64,000 nucleotides of DNA from FW021-bin31 sp964478125 (GTDB lineage Bacteria; Bacteroidota; Bacteroidia; Chitinophagales; Chitinophagaceae): contig CAYZGR010000008.1 of the NCBI GenBank assembly GCA_964478125.1, forward strand, positions 13,215 to 77,214, read 5' to 3'. Numbering within the stretch: position 1 is the stretch's first letter; every line of letters starts with the position of its first letter. The notes under the pieces were generated by a model that worked only from the letters and a program-made list of their open reading frames with translations, did not search any database and was not told the origin of the DNA. Shown one piece after another: positions 17,993-25,444 of the stretch. Position numbers and translations under genes: made by a program.

Positions 17993-19413
17993 TTTTCTCT
18001 ATATTCTTTATTCACAAGTTGGGCAACGAGGTCCGCTTCCGTACACACTTTATTTCCTACAAAGACAGTGCCTCTCATTTCACATATACCCCGCCGGATG
18101 GGGCTCAACAATTCCAGTTTTAACACCATGGTATCCCCGGGTATAATTTTGCGTTTGAATTTACAATTGTCTATTTTCAGGAAGTAGGTGTCATAGTTTT
18201 CAGGATCACTGTACGTATTGAGCGCTAGAATTCCCCCTGCCTGTGCCAATGCCTCAATTTGTAAAACCCCGGGCATTATCGGATTCCCCGGAAAGTGTCC
18301 CTGAAAGAAATATTCGTTAAAGGACACGTTTTTTACGCCTACCACATGGGAATCGCTCAGCTCAATGATCTTATCTACCAGCAAAAAGGGATAACGATGG
18401 GGCAGCGACCGCTCGATCCGGCGGATGTCATACAGGGGAGGTTGATCCGGAATGTATACGGGAACATCTTTCGCACGACGGTTTTTCCGGATATACTGCT
18501 TAATTTTCTTGGCAAAGGCCACATTGGAAGAATGCCCGGGGCGGTTGGCGATGATATGAGCCTTAATGGGATAACCTATTAAAGCCAGATCACCGACTAC
18601 ATCCAAAAGCTTATGCCGGGCAGGTTCATTGGGAAAACGCAGTTTGATGTTGTTAAGAATGCCGATTCCCTCCTGTTTAACAGAAATATTTTTCCTTTTG
18701 AAAGCTGCCGCCAGGTGTTTGAGCTGTTCTTCAGTTACTTCCTTATCTACTACCACTATGGCATTATTCAGGTCTCCCCCTTTGATCAGATTATGTTTTA
18801 GCAAATATTCCAACTCGTGCAGGAAAACGAAGGTGCGGCAGGAAGCAATATCTTTTTTGAAATCTCCCAGATCCTTCAATGCCGCATGCTGGGTCCCCAA
18901 TACCGGCGAATTGAAATCAATCAGCGTCGTTACTTTAAATTCATGAGCGGGCAGAGCCACCATTTCTACCCGCTTTTCTTTATCCTGAAAATCAATATTG
19001 TCTTCAATGGCATAATAGACCTTCTTCACATCTTGTTTTTGAACGCCTACCTTTTCTATAGCCTCAATAAAAGGAAGCGAACTGCCGTCCATGATAGGCA
19101 CTTCGGGCGCATCAATGGTTATCAGCACATTATCTACCTGCATACCCACCAGGGCCGCCAACAGGTGTTCCACCGTACCTACCCGGGCGCCATTTTGTTC
19201 CAGGGAGGTGCCTCTGGAGGTATCCACCACATAATCTACATCTGCCTTGACCATCGGCTGATTGGGGAGATCTATTCTTTGAAACTTTATTCCAAAACCC
19301 GGAGTTGCAGGCTTTAATGTCATGCTGGAGGCGATTCCTGTGTGCAGACCTACTCCGGAAATATTTACTTCAGACTTAAGAGTATGCTGATATCGAGCAT
19401 CGTTTTTATTCAT
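17989..19413 (-). CDS. lpxC-fabZ: Bifunctional LpxC deacetylase / FabZ dehydratase
   Basis: The 474-residue fusion is typical of Bacteroidota. Residues 1-310 are LpxC, the zinc-dependent UDP-3-O-acyl-GlcNAc deacetylase that commits flux to lipid A: SGVGLHTG, GTVEHLLAALVG with a zinc His, IMDGSSLPF, and HKLLDVVGDLALIG. Residues 330-474 are FabZ, the 3-hydroxyacyl-ACP dehydratase: LPHRYPFLLVDKI, QGHFPGNPIMPGVLQIEALAQ. Fusing the two may balance fatty acid and lipid A synthesis (inference). It lies between lpxD (34 bp gap) and lpxA (4 bp overlap). Confidence 0.96.
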   Translation of the reverse strand: MNKNDARYQHTLKSEVNISGVGLHTGIASSMTLKPATPGFGIKFQRIDLPNQPMVKADVDYVVDTSRGTSLEQNGARVGTVEHLLAALVGMQVDNVLITIDAPEVPIMDGSSLPFIEAIEKVGVQKQDVKKVYYAIEDNIDFQDKEKRVEMVALPAHEFKVTTLIDFNSPVLGTQHAALKDLGDFKKDIASCRTFVFLHELEYLLKHNLIKGGDLNNAIVVVDKEVTEEQLKHLAAAFKRKNISVKQEGIGILNNIKLRFPNEPARHKLLDVVGDLALIGYPIKAHIIANRPGHSSNVAFAKKIKQYIRKNRRAKDVPVYIPDQPPLYDIRRIERSLPHRYPFLLVDKIIELSDSHVVGVKNVSFNEYFFQGHFPGNPIMPGVLQIEALAQAGGILALNTYSDPENYDTYFLKIDNCKFKRKIIPGDTMVLKLELLSPIRRGICEMRGTVFVGNKVCTEADLVAQLVNKEYREK

Positions 19414-19447
19414 ATTAAACCAGTTTCTCCCAAAGACTATCTATAGG

Positions 19448-20509
19448 CTATATTCGTTCCTTTTCAGTTAAAAATTGCTTAATCAAATCCTCCAGCTTCT
19501 GAACCCGTTTTTCCAATTCGGGCAAATTTCTGAAAATTGCCTGACTTCTCAATGAACTTTTATATTCGAAGGCAGGGGTTCCCGTGATAGCCGTATTGGG
19601 TTTGTTTACAGACTTGGCTACCCCGCTCTGTGCGTTAATACGGGTCCCGTCTGCAATATTCAAATGTCCGACAATTCCGGCCTGACCGCCAAACATACAA
19701 TTTTTCCCGATCTTGGTACTCCCCGACACGCCGGCTTGGGCTGCAATAACCGTATGGCTTCCCACCTCTACGTTGTGAGCTATCTGTATAAGGTTATCAA
19801 GTTTTACGCCCTCGGCGATTACAGTGGATCCGATGGTGGCCCGGTCGATGGTGGTATTGGCGCCAATTTCCACGTTGTCTTCAATCTTCACATTACCTAT
19901 CTGGGGGATCTTTTTGTAATTCCCTTCTTCCTGGGGAGCAAATCCGAAACCGTCACTTCCAATAACCGTTCCGGCATGGATAATGGTATTATTCCCTATT
20001 GTACAATCAAAATAAACCTTTACACCCGCATGTAAAATGGTGTTGCTGCCCACCTTCACGTTGTCGCCTAAAAATACCCCCGGATTGATACGGGAATAAT
20101 CTCCTACCGTCACATTTTCACCTATATAAGCAAAAGGGCCTACATACACCTCTTTTCCCAATGTGGCCGTATCCGCAATATACGACGGTTGATAAATACC
20201 GGTTTTTGAAGTTTTCCGTTCGTTGATGAGTTGGTCATATTTTTCCAGAAGCAAAGCAAAACCCGCATACGCATCCCTGACCCGTATAAGTGTGGCACTT
20301 ACCGGTTTTTCAATTTCGAGTCCTTCATTGACAATAATAACGCTGGCACGGGTCGTATAGAGAAAGGCTTCATACTTGGGATTAGCAATAAAACTCAGGG
20401 TTCCCTCATCTGCCTGCTCAATTTTTGCAATATCATGAACCTGCACATCAGGATCTCCTTCGAGTTTCCCATTTAACAAAGTGGCAATTTGAGAAGCGCT
20501 AAACTGCAT
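19448..20509 (-). CDS. lpxD: UDP-3-O-acylglucosamine N-acyltransferase LpxD
   Basis: LpxD adds the second hydroxyacyl chain, N-linked, to UDP-3-O-acyl-glucosamine after LpxC. The product has the N-terminal uridine-binding domain (QFSASQIATLLNGKLEGDP), a long hexapeptide beta-helix (HAGVKVYFDCTIGNNTIIHAGTVIGSDGFGFAP), the catalytic His region LIQIAHNVEVGSHTVIAAQ, and a C-terminal helix. Two ATGs are possible, 20515 and 20509; the usual M-[QK]-F start favours 20509. A -7 motif lies at 20587-20594, inside the 3' end of the HD-domain gene. Confidence 0.95.
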   Translation of the reverse strand: MQFSASQIATLLNGKLEGDPDVQVHDIAKIEQADEGTLSFIANPKYEAFLYTTRASVIIVNEGLEIEKPVSATLIRVRDAYAGFALLLEKYDQLINERKTSKTGIYQPSYIADTATLGKEVYVGPFAYIGENVTVGDYSRINPGVFLGDNVKVGSNTILHAGVKVYFDCTIGNNTIIHAGTVIGSDGFGFAPQEEGNYKKIPQIGNVKIEDNVEIGANTTIDRATIGSTVIAEGVKLDNLIQIAHNVEVGSHTVIAAQAGVSGSTKIGKNCMFGGQAGIVGHLNIADGTRINAQSGVAKSVNKPNTAITGTPAFEYKSSLRSQAIFRNLPELEKRVQKLEDLIKQFLTEKERI

Positions 20510-20567
20510 AAACATTTATTTTAGACCGGCAAGGCCCCTGGTCCACACCAGCCAATGAACAATCAAA

Positions 20568-21797
20568 TTAAATTTCCCTGGGGCGACAAATGTAAAATTT
20601 TTTTATGGGTATCAGGACGGTATTGTTAATTAGTGCATTTTCAACCGAGGAGATGTCCCGCACGGAACCGTCCTTAAAAAGAATGTTAATTTCTTCATTT
20701 CTAATATCGTATGTTTTATTGACGGCCATCCCGTGGAATACAAAATATCTCACTTCTTCTTTCGACCATTTCCCCTTTTCCGCCACCTGCCTTTCCAGTT
20801 GCTCAAAGACCGGCTTACTCACCGGCCTGCTGCTTAACGTAAGCCGGTACAAATGCCGGTTAATAAGCCAGCTGCAAAGCGTGGACAAAACCTTGTCCGG
20901 ATGACCGGCCCATACTTTGATGGCTGAAAGTATATCATAATCATCCAATCGACAAAAATGTTCCAGATAGACCGGATCATTTACAAAGGTAGCACGGTCA
21001 ATTTTCTTTAGCATAAAAAATGCCAAAGAAGGAGTTGCAAATAATTTTTCTCCTTTCAGGAAAAGCGCTTTTGCCCGTTTCAGGATATTAACCAAAAGAT
21101 TCTCGGCGCTCAGAACCGTCTTGTGCAAATAAACCTGCCAGTACATCAGCCGCCTCGCCACAATAAATTTTTCGATGGAATGGATGCCCTTTTCTTCCAC
21201 CATGAGCTCGCCGTTGTATACCGTAAGCATTTTGATAATGCGGTCGTATCCGATCACCCCTTCATACACCCCCGTATAAAAGCTGTCGCGGCTCAGATAG
21301 TCCATCCGGTCCACGTCCAGTTGGCCGGAGACCAGCTGATGCAGGAACTTTTTATGATAATCGCCTTTGAAAATACGAATGGCAAGGCTCAATTTTCCCT
21401 CCAGTTCCTCATTTAATTTTTGCATGATCAGTTCGGAAATATCTTCATGAGAAAGGCCCGCAGCAATAATATTTTCCAATGCATGCGAATAGGGGCCGTG
21501 TCCGATATCATGGAGCAGGATGGCTATACAAGCAGCAGTTTTTTCTTCTACGGTAATTTTAACACCTTTATCACATAATTCCTGCAAAGCCAGCCGCATC
21601 AAGTGATAAGCTCCCAGGGAATGAGATAACCGGGTATGCATGGCGCCGGGATACACCAGATGCGCGAGCGCCATTTGTAAAATACGGCGTAGTCTTTGAT
21701 AATATGGATGTTGAAGTATCTTCAATACCAGCGGATCATCAACGGTGATAAAACCATAGACCGGATCGTTGATGATCTTTCGTTTGCTCTGATACAT
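20568..21797 (-). CDS. HD-domain phosphohydrolase (SAMHD1/dGTPase-like)
   Basis: The 409-residue protein carries the HD-domain signature: HTRLSHSLGAYHL, ILLHDIGHGPYSHALE, then a late DVDRMDYLSRDSFYTG aspartate motif. Such proteins are metal-dependent phosphohydrolases that often act on nucleotides, but the substrate here is not known. The gene ends about 59 bp before lpxD and may run into the lipid A operon. It shares a short divergent promoter region with porX. Confidence 0.88.
   Translation of the reverse strand: MYQSKRKIINDPVYGFITVDDPLVLKILQHPYYQRLRRILQMALAHLVYPGAMHTRLSHSLGAYHLMRLALQELCDKGVKITVEEKTAACIAILLHDIGHGPYSHALENIIAAGLSHEDISELIMQKLNEELEGKLSLAIRIFKGDYHKKFLHQLVSGQLDVDRMDYLSRDSFYTGVYEGVIGYDRIIKMLTVYNGELMVEEKGIHSIEKFIVARRLMYWQVYLHKTVLSAENLLVNILKRAKALFLKGEKLFATPSLAFFMLKKIDRATFVNDPVYLEHFCRLDDYDILSAIKVWAGHPDKVLSTLCSWLINRHLYRLTLSSRPVSKPVFEQLERQVAEKGKWSKEEVRYFVFHGMAVNKTYDIRNEEINILFKDGSVRDISSVENALINNTVLIPIKKFYICRPREI
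20587..20594 (-). promoter_or_regulatory. -7 promoter motif for the lpxD operon
   Basis: The minus strand reads TACATTTG, matching TAnnTTTG, 77 bp upstream of the preferred lpxD start and within the 3' end of the HD-domain gene. It would let the lipid A genes be expressed apart from that gene. Confidence 0.4.
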
Positions 21798-21843
21798 AAA
21801 CCCCGTACTCTAAGAAAAAGTTAAATTAGATCCTATTTTGCTA

Positions 21844-21851
21844 CAAAGCTA
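21844..21851 (-). promoter_or_regulatory. -7 promoter motif for the HD-domain gene
   Basis: The minus strand reads TAGCTTTG, matching TAnnTTTG, 46 bp before the ATG at 21797. Its divergent partner is the porX motif at 21873. Confidence 0.5.
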
Positions 21852-21872
21852 CGATAGACTGGTAGAAATAGG

Positions 21873-21880
21873 TAATTTTG
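21873..21880 (+). promoter_or_regulatory. -7 promoter motif for porX
   Basis: TAATTTTG matches the consensus and ends 18 bp before the ATG at 21899. An in-frame TTG at 21878 sits inside the motif and would precede the transcription start, so it was not used as the start codon. Confidence 0.6.
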
Positions 21881-21898
21881 AATAAAATAAACCACGAT

Positions 21899-23458
21899 AT
21901 GAGTAACAATACCAGCATACTATGGGTAGATGATGAAATTGATTCTCTCAAATCTCAAATCCTGTTTTTGGAAAATAAAGGCTACGAGGTTTCTGCATTA
22001 AGCAACGGATACGATGCCATCGAGCATCTGAAGGAAAACCTGGTGGATGCCATTTTACTGGATGAAAGCATGCCCGGGATGACCGGGCTGGAGACGCTGG
22101 GCCAGATACGCGAGATCAACCAGCAAATTCCTGTGATCATGGTCACGAAAAATGAGGAGGAAGATCTGATGGAGGATGCGATTGGTTCACAAATAACCGA
22201 TTATCTCATCAAGCCCGTGAATCCCAACCAGGTTTTGATGAGCCTGAAAAAAATAATTGACAACAAACGGCTGGTTGCCGAGAAAACCACCACTGCTTAT
22301 CAACAAGACTTCCGCAATCTCTTCATGACGCTCAGCTCTAATCAGGATTACAACGAGTGGATGAACACATACAAAAAACTGGTCTATTGGGAGATGGAAA
22401 TGGCCAAGAGCAACAGTCCTGAAATGCAGGAAGTCTTTAATACCCAAAAAGCCGAAGCCAATACCGAGTTTGCCAAATATGTATGCAAAAACTATCTTAA
22501 CTGGGTGCATCCTAAGACGCCGGAGGCCCCCATCATGTCGCATACTGTTTTCCAATATAAGATCGCCCCTCATGTAGAAAAAGACAGGCCGCTTTTTATG
22601 GTGTTGATTGACAATCTGCGTTTCGACCAATGGAAAGCCATCGAACCTATCTTTGCCGAACAGTTCCGGGTGCTGGAAGAAGACACCTTTTACAGTATTT
22701 TACCCACCTCCACGCAGTACAGCAGAAATGCCATCTTTGCCGGGTTGATGCCCCTGGAAATAGAGAAGAGGTTCCCGCTTCAATGGAAAAATGATGACGA
22801 ACAGGGCGGAAAGAACCTGCACGAGGAGGAATTTCTGGGATCTCAGCTCAAGCGGTTGCGAATGAAGGACATCCGCTTTTCCTATACCAAAATCACCAAT
22901 CACCAGGATGGTCAGAATATGGTAAACAATATCCATAATATGCTGGAGTACGATCTGAACGTGATCGTTTACAATTTTGTGGATATGATGAGTCACGCCC
23001 GTACAGAAATGGAAGTACTCAAAGAACTGGCCTCCGATGAAACCTCTTATCGCTCCATTACCAAAAGCTGGTTCAGGCACAGTCCCCTTTATCAGGCCTT
23101 AAGCCGACTGGCCGAAAAAGACATCCGGCTGATTCTGGCGACCGATCATGGGAGTGTCAGGGTAAAAAAACCCTGTAAAGTAATCGGCGACCGGCAGACC
23201 ACGACCAACCTCCGATATAAACACGGACGAAATCTCAATTATAACCCCGACGATGTTCTTGCTTTCCGTAATCCCAACGAAGGGGGATTGCCAAGGCCAA
23301 ACGTCAATTCCTCTTACATTTTTGCAAAAGAAGATGGTTATTTATGTTATCCGAACAATTATAACCATTACGCGAACTATTATCACGACACCTTTCAGCA
23401 TGGGGGGATCTCGCTGGAGGAAATGATCGTCCCCATTATAAGAATGGACTCCAAATAA
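21899..23458 (+). CDS. porX: PorX response regulator with PglZ domain
   Basis: PorX is a Bacteroidota regulator tied to type IX secretion in Porphyromonas and conserved in species without it. The 519-residue protein has a receiver domain (acidic DD at 11-12, phosphoacceptor Asp55 in LLDESMPGMTG, Thr83, Lys105 in LIKPV), a helical linker, and a PglZ domain of the alkaline-phosphatase superfamily with the metal-site segments MVLIDNLRFDQW, NFVDMMSHAR and LILATDHGSVRVKK. Metal-dependent phosphodiesterase activity is known for the family. No kinase (PorY) gene is nearby. The start is ATG 21899. Confidence 0.93.
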   Translation: MSNNTSILWVDDEIDSLKSQILFLENKGYEVSALSNGYDAIEHLKENLVDAILLDESMPGMTGLETLGQIREINQQIPVIMVTKNEEEDLMEDAIGSQITDYLIKPVNPNQVLMSLKKIIDNKRLVAEKTTTAYQQDFRNLFMTLSSNQDYNEWMNTYKKLVYWEMEMAKSNSPEMQEVFNTQKAEANTEFAKYVCKNYLNWVHPKTPEAPIMSHTVFQYKIAPHVEKDRPLFMVLIDNLRFDQWKAIEPIFAEQFRVLEEDTFYSILPTSTQYSRNAIFAGLMPLEIEKRFPLQWKNDDEQGGKNLHEEEFLGSQLKRLRMKDIRFSYTKITNHQDGQNMVNNIHNMLEYDLNVIVYNFVDMMSHARTEMEVLKELASDETSYRSITKSWFRHSPLYQALSRLAEKDIRLILATDHGSVRVKKPCKVIGDRQTTTNLRYKHGRNLNYNPDDVLAFRNPNEGGLPRPNVNSSYIFAKEDGYLCYPNNYNHYANYYHDTFQHGGISLEEMIVPIIRMDSK

Positions 23459-23491
23459 ACTAAACTACCCCTTCAAAAAATGCAAAATCAA

Positions 23492-23522
23492 TTTGGCTGA
23501 AATAGAAAAAGATGTATTTTTG
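23492..23522 (+). promoter_or_regulatory. Promoter of tRNA-Asn
   Basis: A full Bacteroidota promoter is visible: TTTG at 23492-23495, 19 bp spacer, TATTTTTG at 23515-23522. The tRNA begins 18 bp after the -7 motif. Confidence 0.75.
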
Positions 23523-23540
23523 CAGCCCTTTGAAGAATAT

Positions 23541-23614
23541 TCCTGCTTAGCTCAGCTGGTTAGAGCATCTGACTGTTAATCAGAGGGTCGTAGGTTCAAG
23601 TCCTACAGCAGGAG
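23541..23614 (+). tRNA. tRNA-Asn (anticodon GTT)
   Basis: A 74-nt cloverleaf is present. The acceptor stem TCCTGCT pairs with AGCAGGA (23607-23613). The D arm is TAGCTCAGCTGGTTAGA. The anticodon stem TCTGA/TCAGA encloses loop CTGTTAA with anticodon GTT at 23575-23577. The T arm is GTAGG-TTCAAGT-CCTAC. The discriminator is G23614, followed by CC then T, so the CCA end is not fully encoded. It stands alone between porX and the peroxiredoxin gene, with its own promoter and terminator. Confidence 0.97.
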
Positions 23615-23624
23615 CCTGATGATC

Positions 23625-23661
23625 AAGTAGTTATGAGTGAATTGCTTATAACTACTTTTTT
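23625..23661 (+). terminator. Intrinsic terminator of tRNA-Asn
   Basis: AAGTAGTTAT (23625-23634) pairs perfectly with ATAACTACTT (23648-23657), the stem can extend inward by two or three pairs, and the hairpin runs into TTTTTT. It begins 11 nt after the tRNA. Confidence 0.85.
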
Positions 23662-23692
23662 ATTTGATACACAATTGATCCTAAGTCCATGT

Positions 23693-23716
23693 AATTGCTT
23701 GCAATCAAAAGCAATT
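23693..23716. promoter_or_regulatory. Inverted repeat upstream of the peroxiredoxin gene
   Basis: AATTGCTT (23693-23700) and AAGCAATT (23709-23716) form a perfect 8-bp dyad with an 8-nt spacer, about 105 bp before the peroxiredoxin ATG. It could be an operator or an RNA hairpin; no regulator can be named. Confidence 0.35.
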
Positions 23717-23821
23717 GCTTCCCATTCTGTATAAAAAATACATTGATAATCCGGTAATATTCTCCAATTTTTCGTAAACTTGTAGGGTCCTATAACGGTT
23801 ATTAATAGTAAAAGATTTATC

Positions 23822-24424
23822 ATGTTTAAAACATACGGCCTTTCTTTCCTCCTGCTTTTGAGCTTATCGCTCTTTACCGCAAGAAGCGGCTTCGCCCAAA
23901 CGGAGGCATTATCAGAAGGGGCAACAGCTCCCATATTTACTGCCAGGGCCAGCCAGGGTGGCAGGGCTTTTGATTTTTCATTGAAAAAGGCGCTGGCCAA
24001 GGGTCCCGTAGTGGTCTATTTTTACCCCGCCGCTTACACGGGCGGCTGTGACCTGGAAGCACACACCTTCGCAACGCTCAGTGATCAATTTAAAGCTGCG
24101 GGAGCCACCATTATCGGAGTTTCGGCTGACGATATTCAGCGATTGAATTCGTTTTCCTCGGATCCGGATTATTGTGCCGGCAAATTTCCGGTAGCCTCCG
24201 ACCCGGAAGGCAAGATTGCCGCTACTTACGGTTTAAAAATATCCCCGCCACAGCCGGGGGTTAAGGATGTAAGGGGAGAAGAGGTTACGCACGGTTTTCT
24301 TCCGCGGACCACCTTCGTCATCAACACAAAAGACCAGATCGTAGCTGTTTTTTCTTCCAAAGTGGATAAAATCAGCCCGGATGAGCATGTTAAAAAGGCT
24401 TTGGCCATTGTAAAGAAAATGTAA
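23822..24424 (+). CDS. Secreted peroxiredoxin (AhpC/TSA-like)
   Basis: The 200-residue product has a signal peptide (residues 1-25, ending FAQ) and a thioredoxin-fold peroxiredoxin domain that reduces peroxides in the periplasm. The peroxidatic site is AAYTGGCDLEAHTF with Cys76 and the conserved Thr73; a second cysteine, Cys118 in DPDYCAGKF, could be the resolving residue. The segment GVSADDIQRLNSF and the later FLPRTTFVINTKDQIVAVF are typical of the family. The peroxidatic motif is closer to the BCP/PrxQ type than to AhpC. The SpoU methyltransferase gene begins 31 bp downstream. Confidence 0.88.
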   Translation: MFKTYGLSFLLLLSLSLFTARSGFAQTEALSEGATAPIFTARASQGGRAFDFSLKKALAKGPVVVYFYPAAYTGGCDLEAHTFATLSDQFKAAGATIIGVSADDIQRLNSFSSDPDYCAGKFPVASDPEGKIAATYGLKISPPQPGVKDVRGEEVTHGFLPRTTFVINTKDQIVAVFSSKVDKISPDEHVKKALAIVKKM

Positions 24425-24455
24425 ACCGGCTCGTCAAAGGTGAAACCGATACCGA

Positions 24456-25001
24456 ATGAATACGCGTAAACTGACCATGAGCGAACTCGGCCGTAAAACC
24501 GTGGAAGAGTTTAAAAATGCGGATAAAACCCCTCTTGTCCTTATACTGGATAACATTCGCAGCCTCCACAATGTAGGGTCTGTATTCCGGACGGCAGATG
24601 CCTTCTTGTTACAGGGGATATATCTCTGCGGAATGACGGGCCGCCCCCCCCATCGCGACATCCGGAAAACAGCCCTGGGCGCTACAGAAACGGTTGATTG
24701 GCACTATTTTAAGAAAACAGAAGCGGCCATTCAAGAATTAAGGGAAAAAGGCTATGCCATCTGGGCAGTGGAACAGGTGAAAAACAGCCTGTCCCTCTCC
24801 GACTTCCATCCCGACTTTGGAAAACCCCTGGCCCTGGTCTTTGGAAATGAAATGCATGGCGTGAGCGATGAGGCGCTCCGCCTGGCCGACGGGTGCATTG
24901 AGATCCCACAGCTCGGGATGAAACATTCCCTGAATATTTCGGTGAGCGCCGGGATCGTCATCTGGGAAATTTTCAAAAAGAGGGTTATGGCCTGTGATTG
25001 A
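24456..25001 (+). CDS. SpoU/TrmH-family RNA 2'-O-methyltransferase
   Basis: The 181-residue protein has the three motifs of SPOUT methyltransferases with a trefoil knot that binds S-adenosylmethionine: NIRSLHNVGSVFRTADAF, LALVFGNEMHGVSDEAL, and IEIPQLGMKHSLNISVSAGI. It should methylate a ribose in tRNA or rRNA; the target cannot be read from sequence. It is shorter than RlmB and lacks an N-terminal substrate-binding domain. A second ATG at 24477 is a possible start. It probably belongs to a unit with the peroxiredoxin gene and the small membrane protein that follows. Confidence 0.9.
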   Translation: MNTRKLTMSELGRKTVEEFKNADKTPLVLILDNIRSLHNVGSVFRTADAFLLQGIYLCGMTGRPPHRDIRKTALGATETVDWHYFKKTEAAIQELREKGYAIWAVEQVKNSLSLSDFHPDFGKPLALVFGNEMHGVSDEALRLADGCIEIPQLGMKHSLNISVSAGIVIWEIFKKRVMACD

Positions 25002-25034
25002 AAAAAGCTATCTTCGTACAAAGTATACCCGGTT

Positions 25035-25376
25035 ATGAGCATACTCCTCCGCATTCTGGTCACTTCCTTAGCAGCTTATCTTGCCGCCATACTATTACCC
25101 GGGATCCATATTGCCGGGTACCTGAATGCTATTCTGCTTGCCATTATCCTGGGATTGCTCAATATCTTTATCAAGCCTCTGCTCGTTGTGCTAACGCTGC
25201 CCATAACCCTATTCACTTTCGGTTTATTCCTATTGGTGATCAATGCCCTCATCATCTTAATAGCAAGCCACTGGACCAAAGGATTTCACGTAGATGGTTT
25301 TTGGTGGGCGCTGCTTTATAGTATCGTGCTTTCCGTTTTTACTTCTCTCTTGACCAGCCTGGCCCGCAGGAACTAA
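25035..25376 (+). CDS. Small four-helix membrane protein (phage holin family IV-like)
   Basis: The 113-residue product is nearly all hydrophobic with four predicted membrane helices and the family pattern LAAYLAAILLPGIHIAGYLNAILLAIILGLLNIFIKPLL, then LPITLFTFGLFLLVINALIILIAS. Databases name this widespread family after phage holins, but there is no phage context here and the role is unknown. It starts 33 bp after the methyltransferase gene. Confidence 0.85.
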   Translation: MSILLRILVTSLAAYLAAILLPGIHIAGYLNAILLAIILGLLNIFIKPLLVVLTLPITLFTFGLFLLVINALIILIASHWTKGFHVDGFWWALLYSIVLSVFTSLLTSLARRN

Positions 25377-25431
25377 CAGGACTGAACCGGCGGCAGTAGC
25401 CCCTTAATATCTCTAACCAAACATATATTCA

Positions 25432-25439
25432 TATCTTTG
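25432..25439 (+). promoter_or_regulatory. -7 promoter motif abutting the AsmA-like start codon
   Basis: TATCTTTG matches TAnnTTTG and ends only 5 bp before the ATG at 25445. If transcription starts about 4 nt after the motif, as expected for this promoter class, the mRNA has almost no leader. Confidence 0.55.
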
Positions 25440-25444
25440 CATTT

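Noticed and set aside
22187..23080. Antisense open frames over porX
   Set aside because: The forward frame encodes a full PorX; the antisense frames have no family pattern.
25035..25376. Prophage remnant suggested by the holin-like protein
   Set aside because: No other phage gene is nearby and this family is widespread in bacterial chromosomes.
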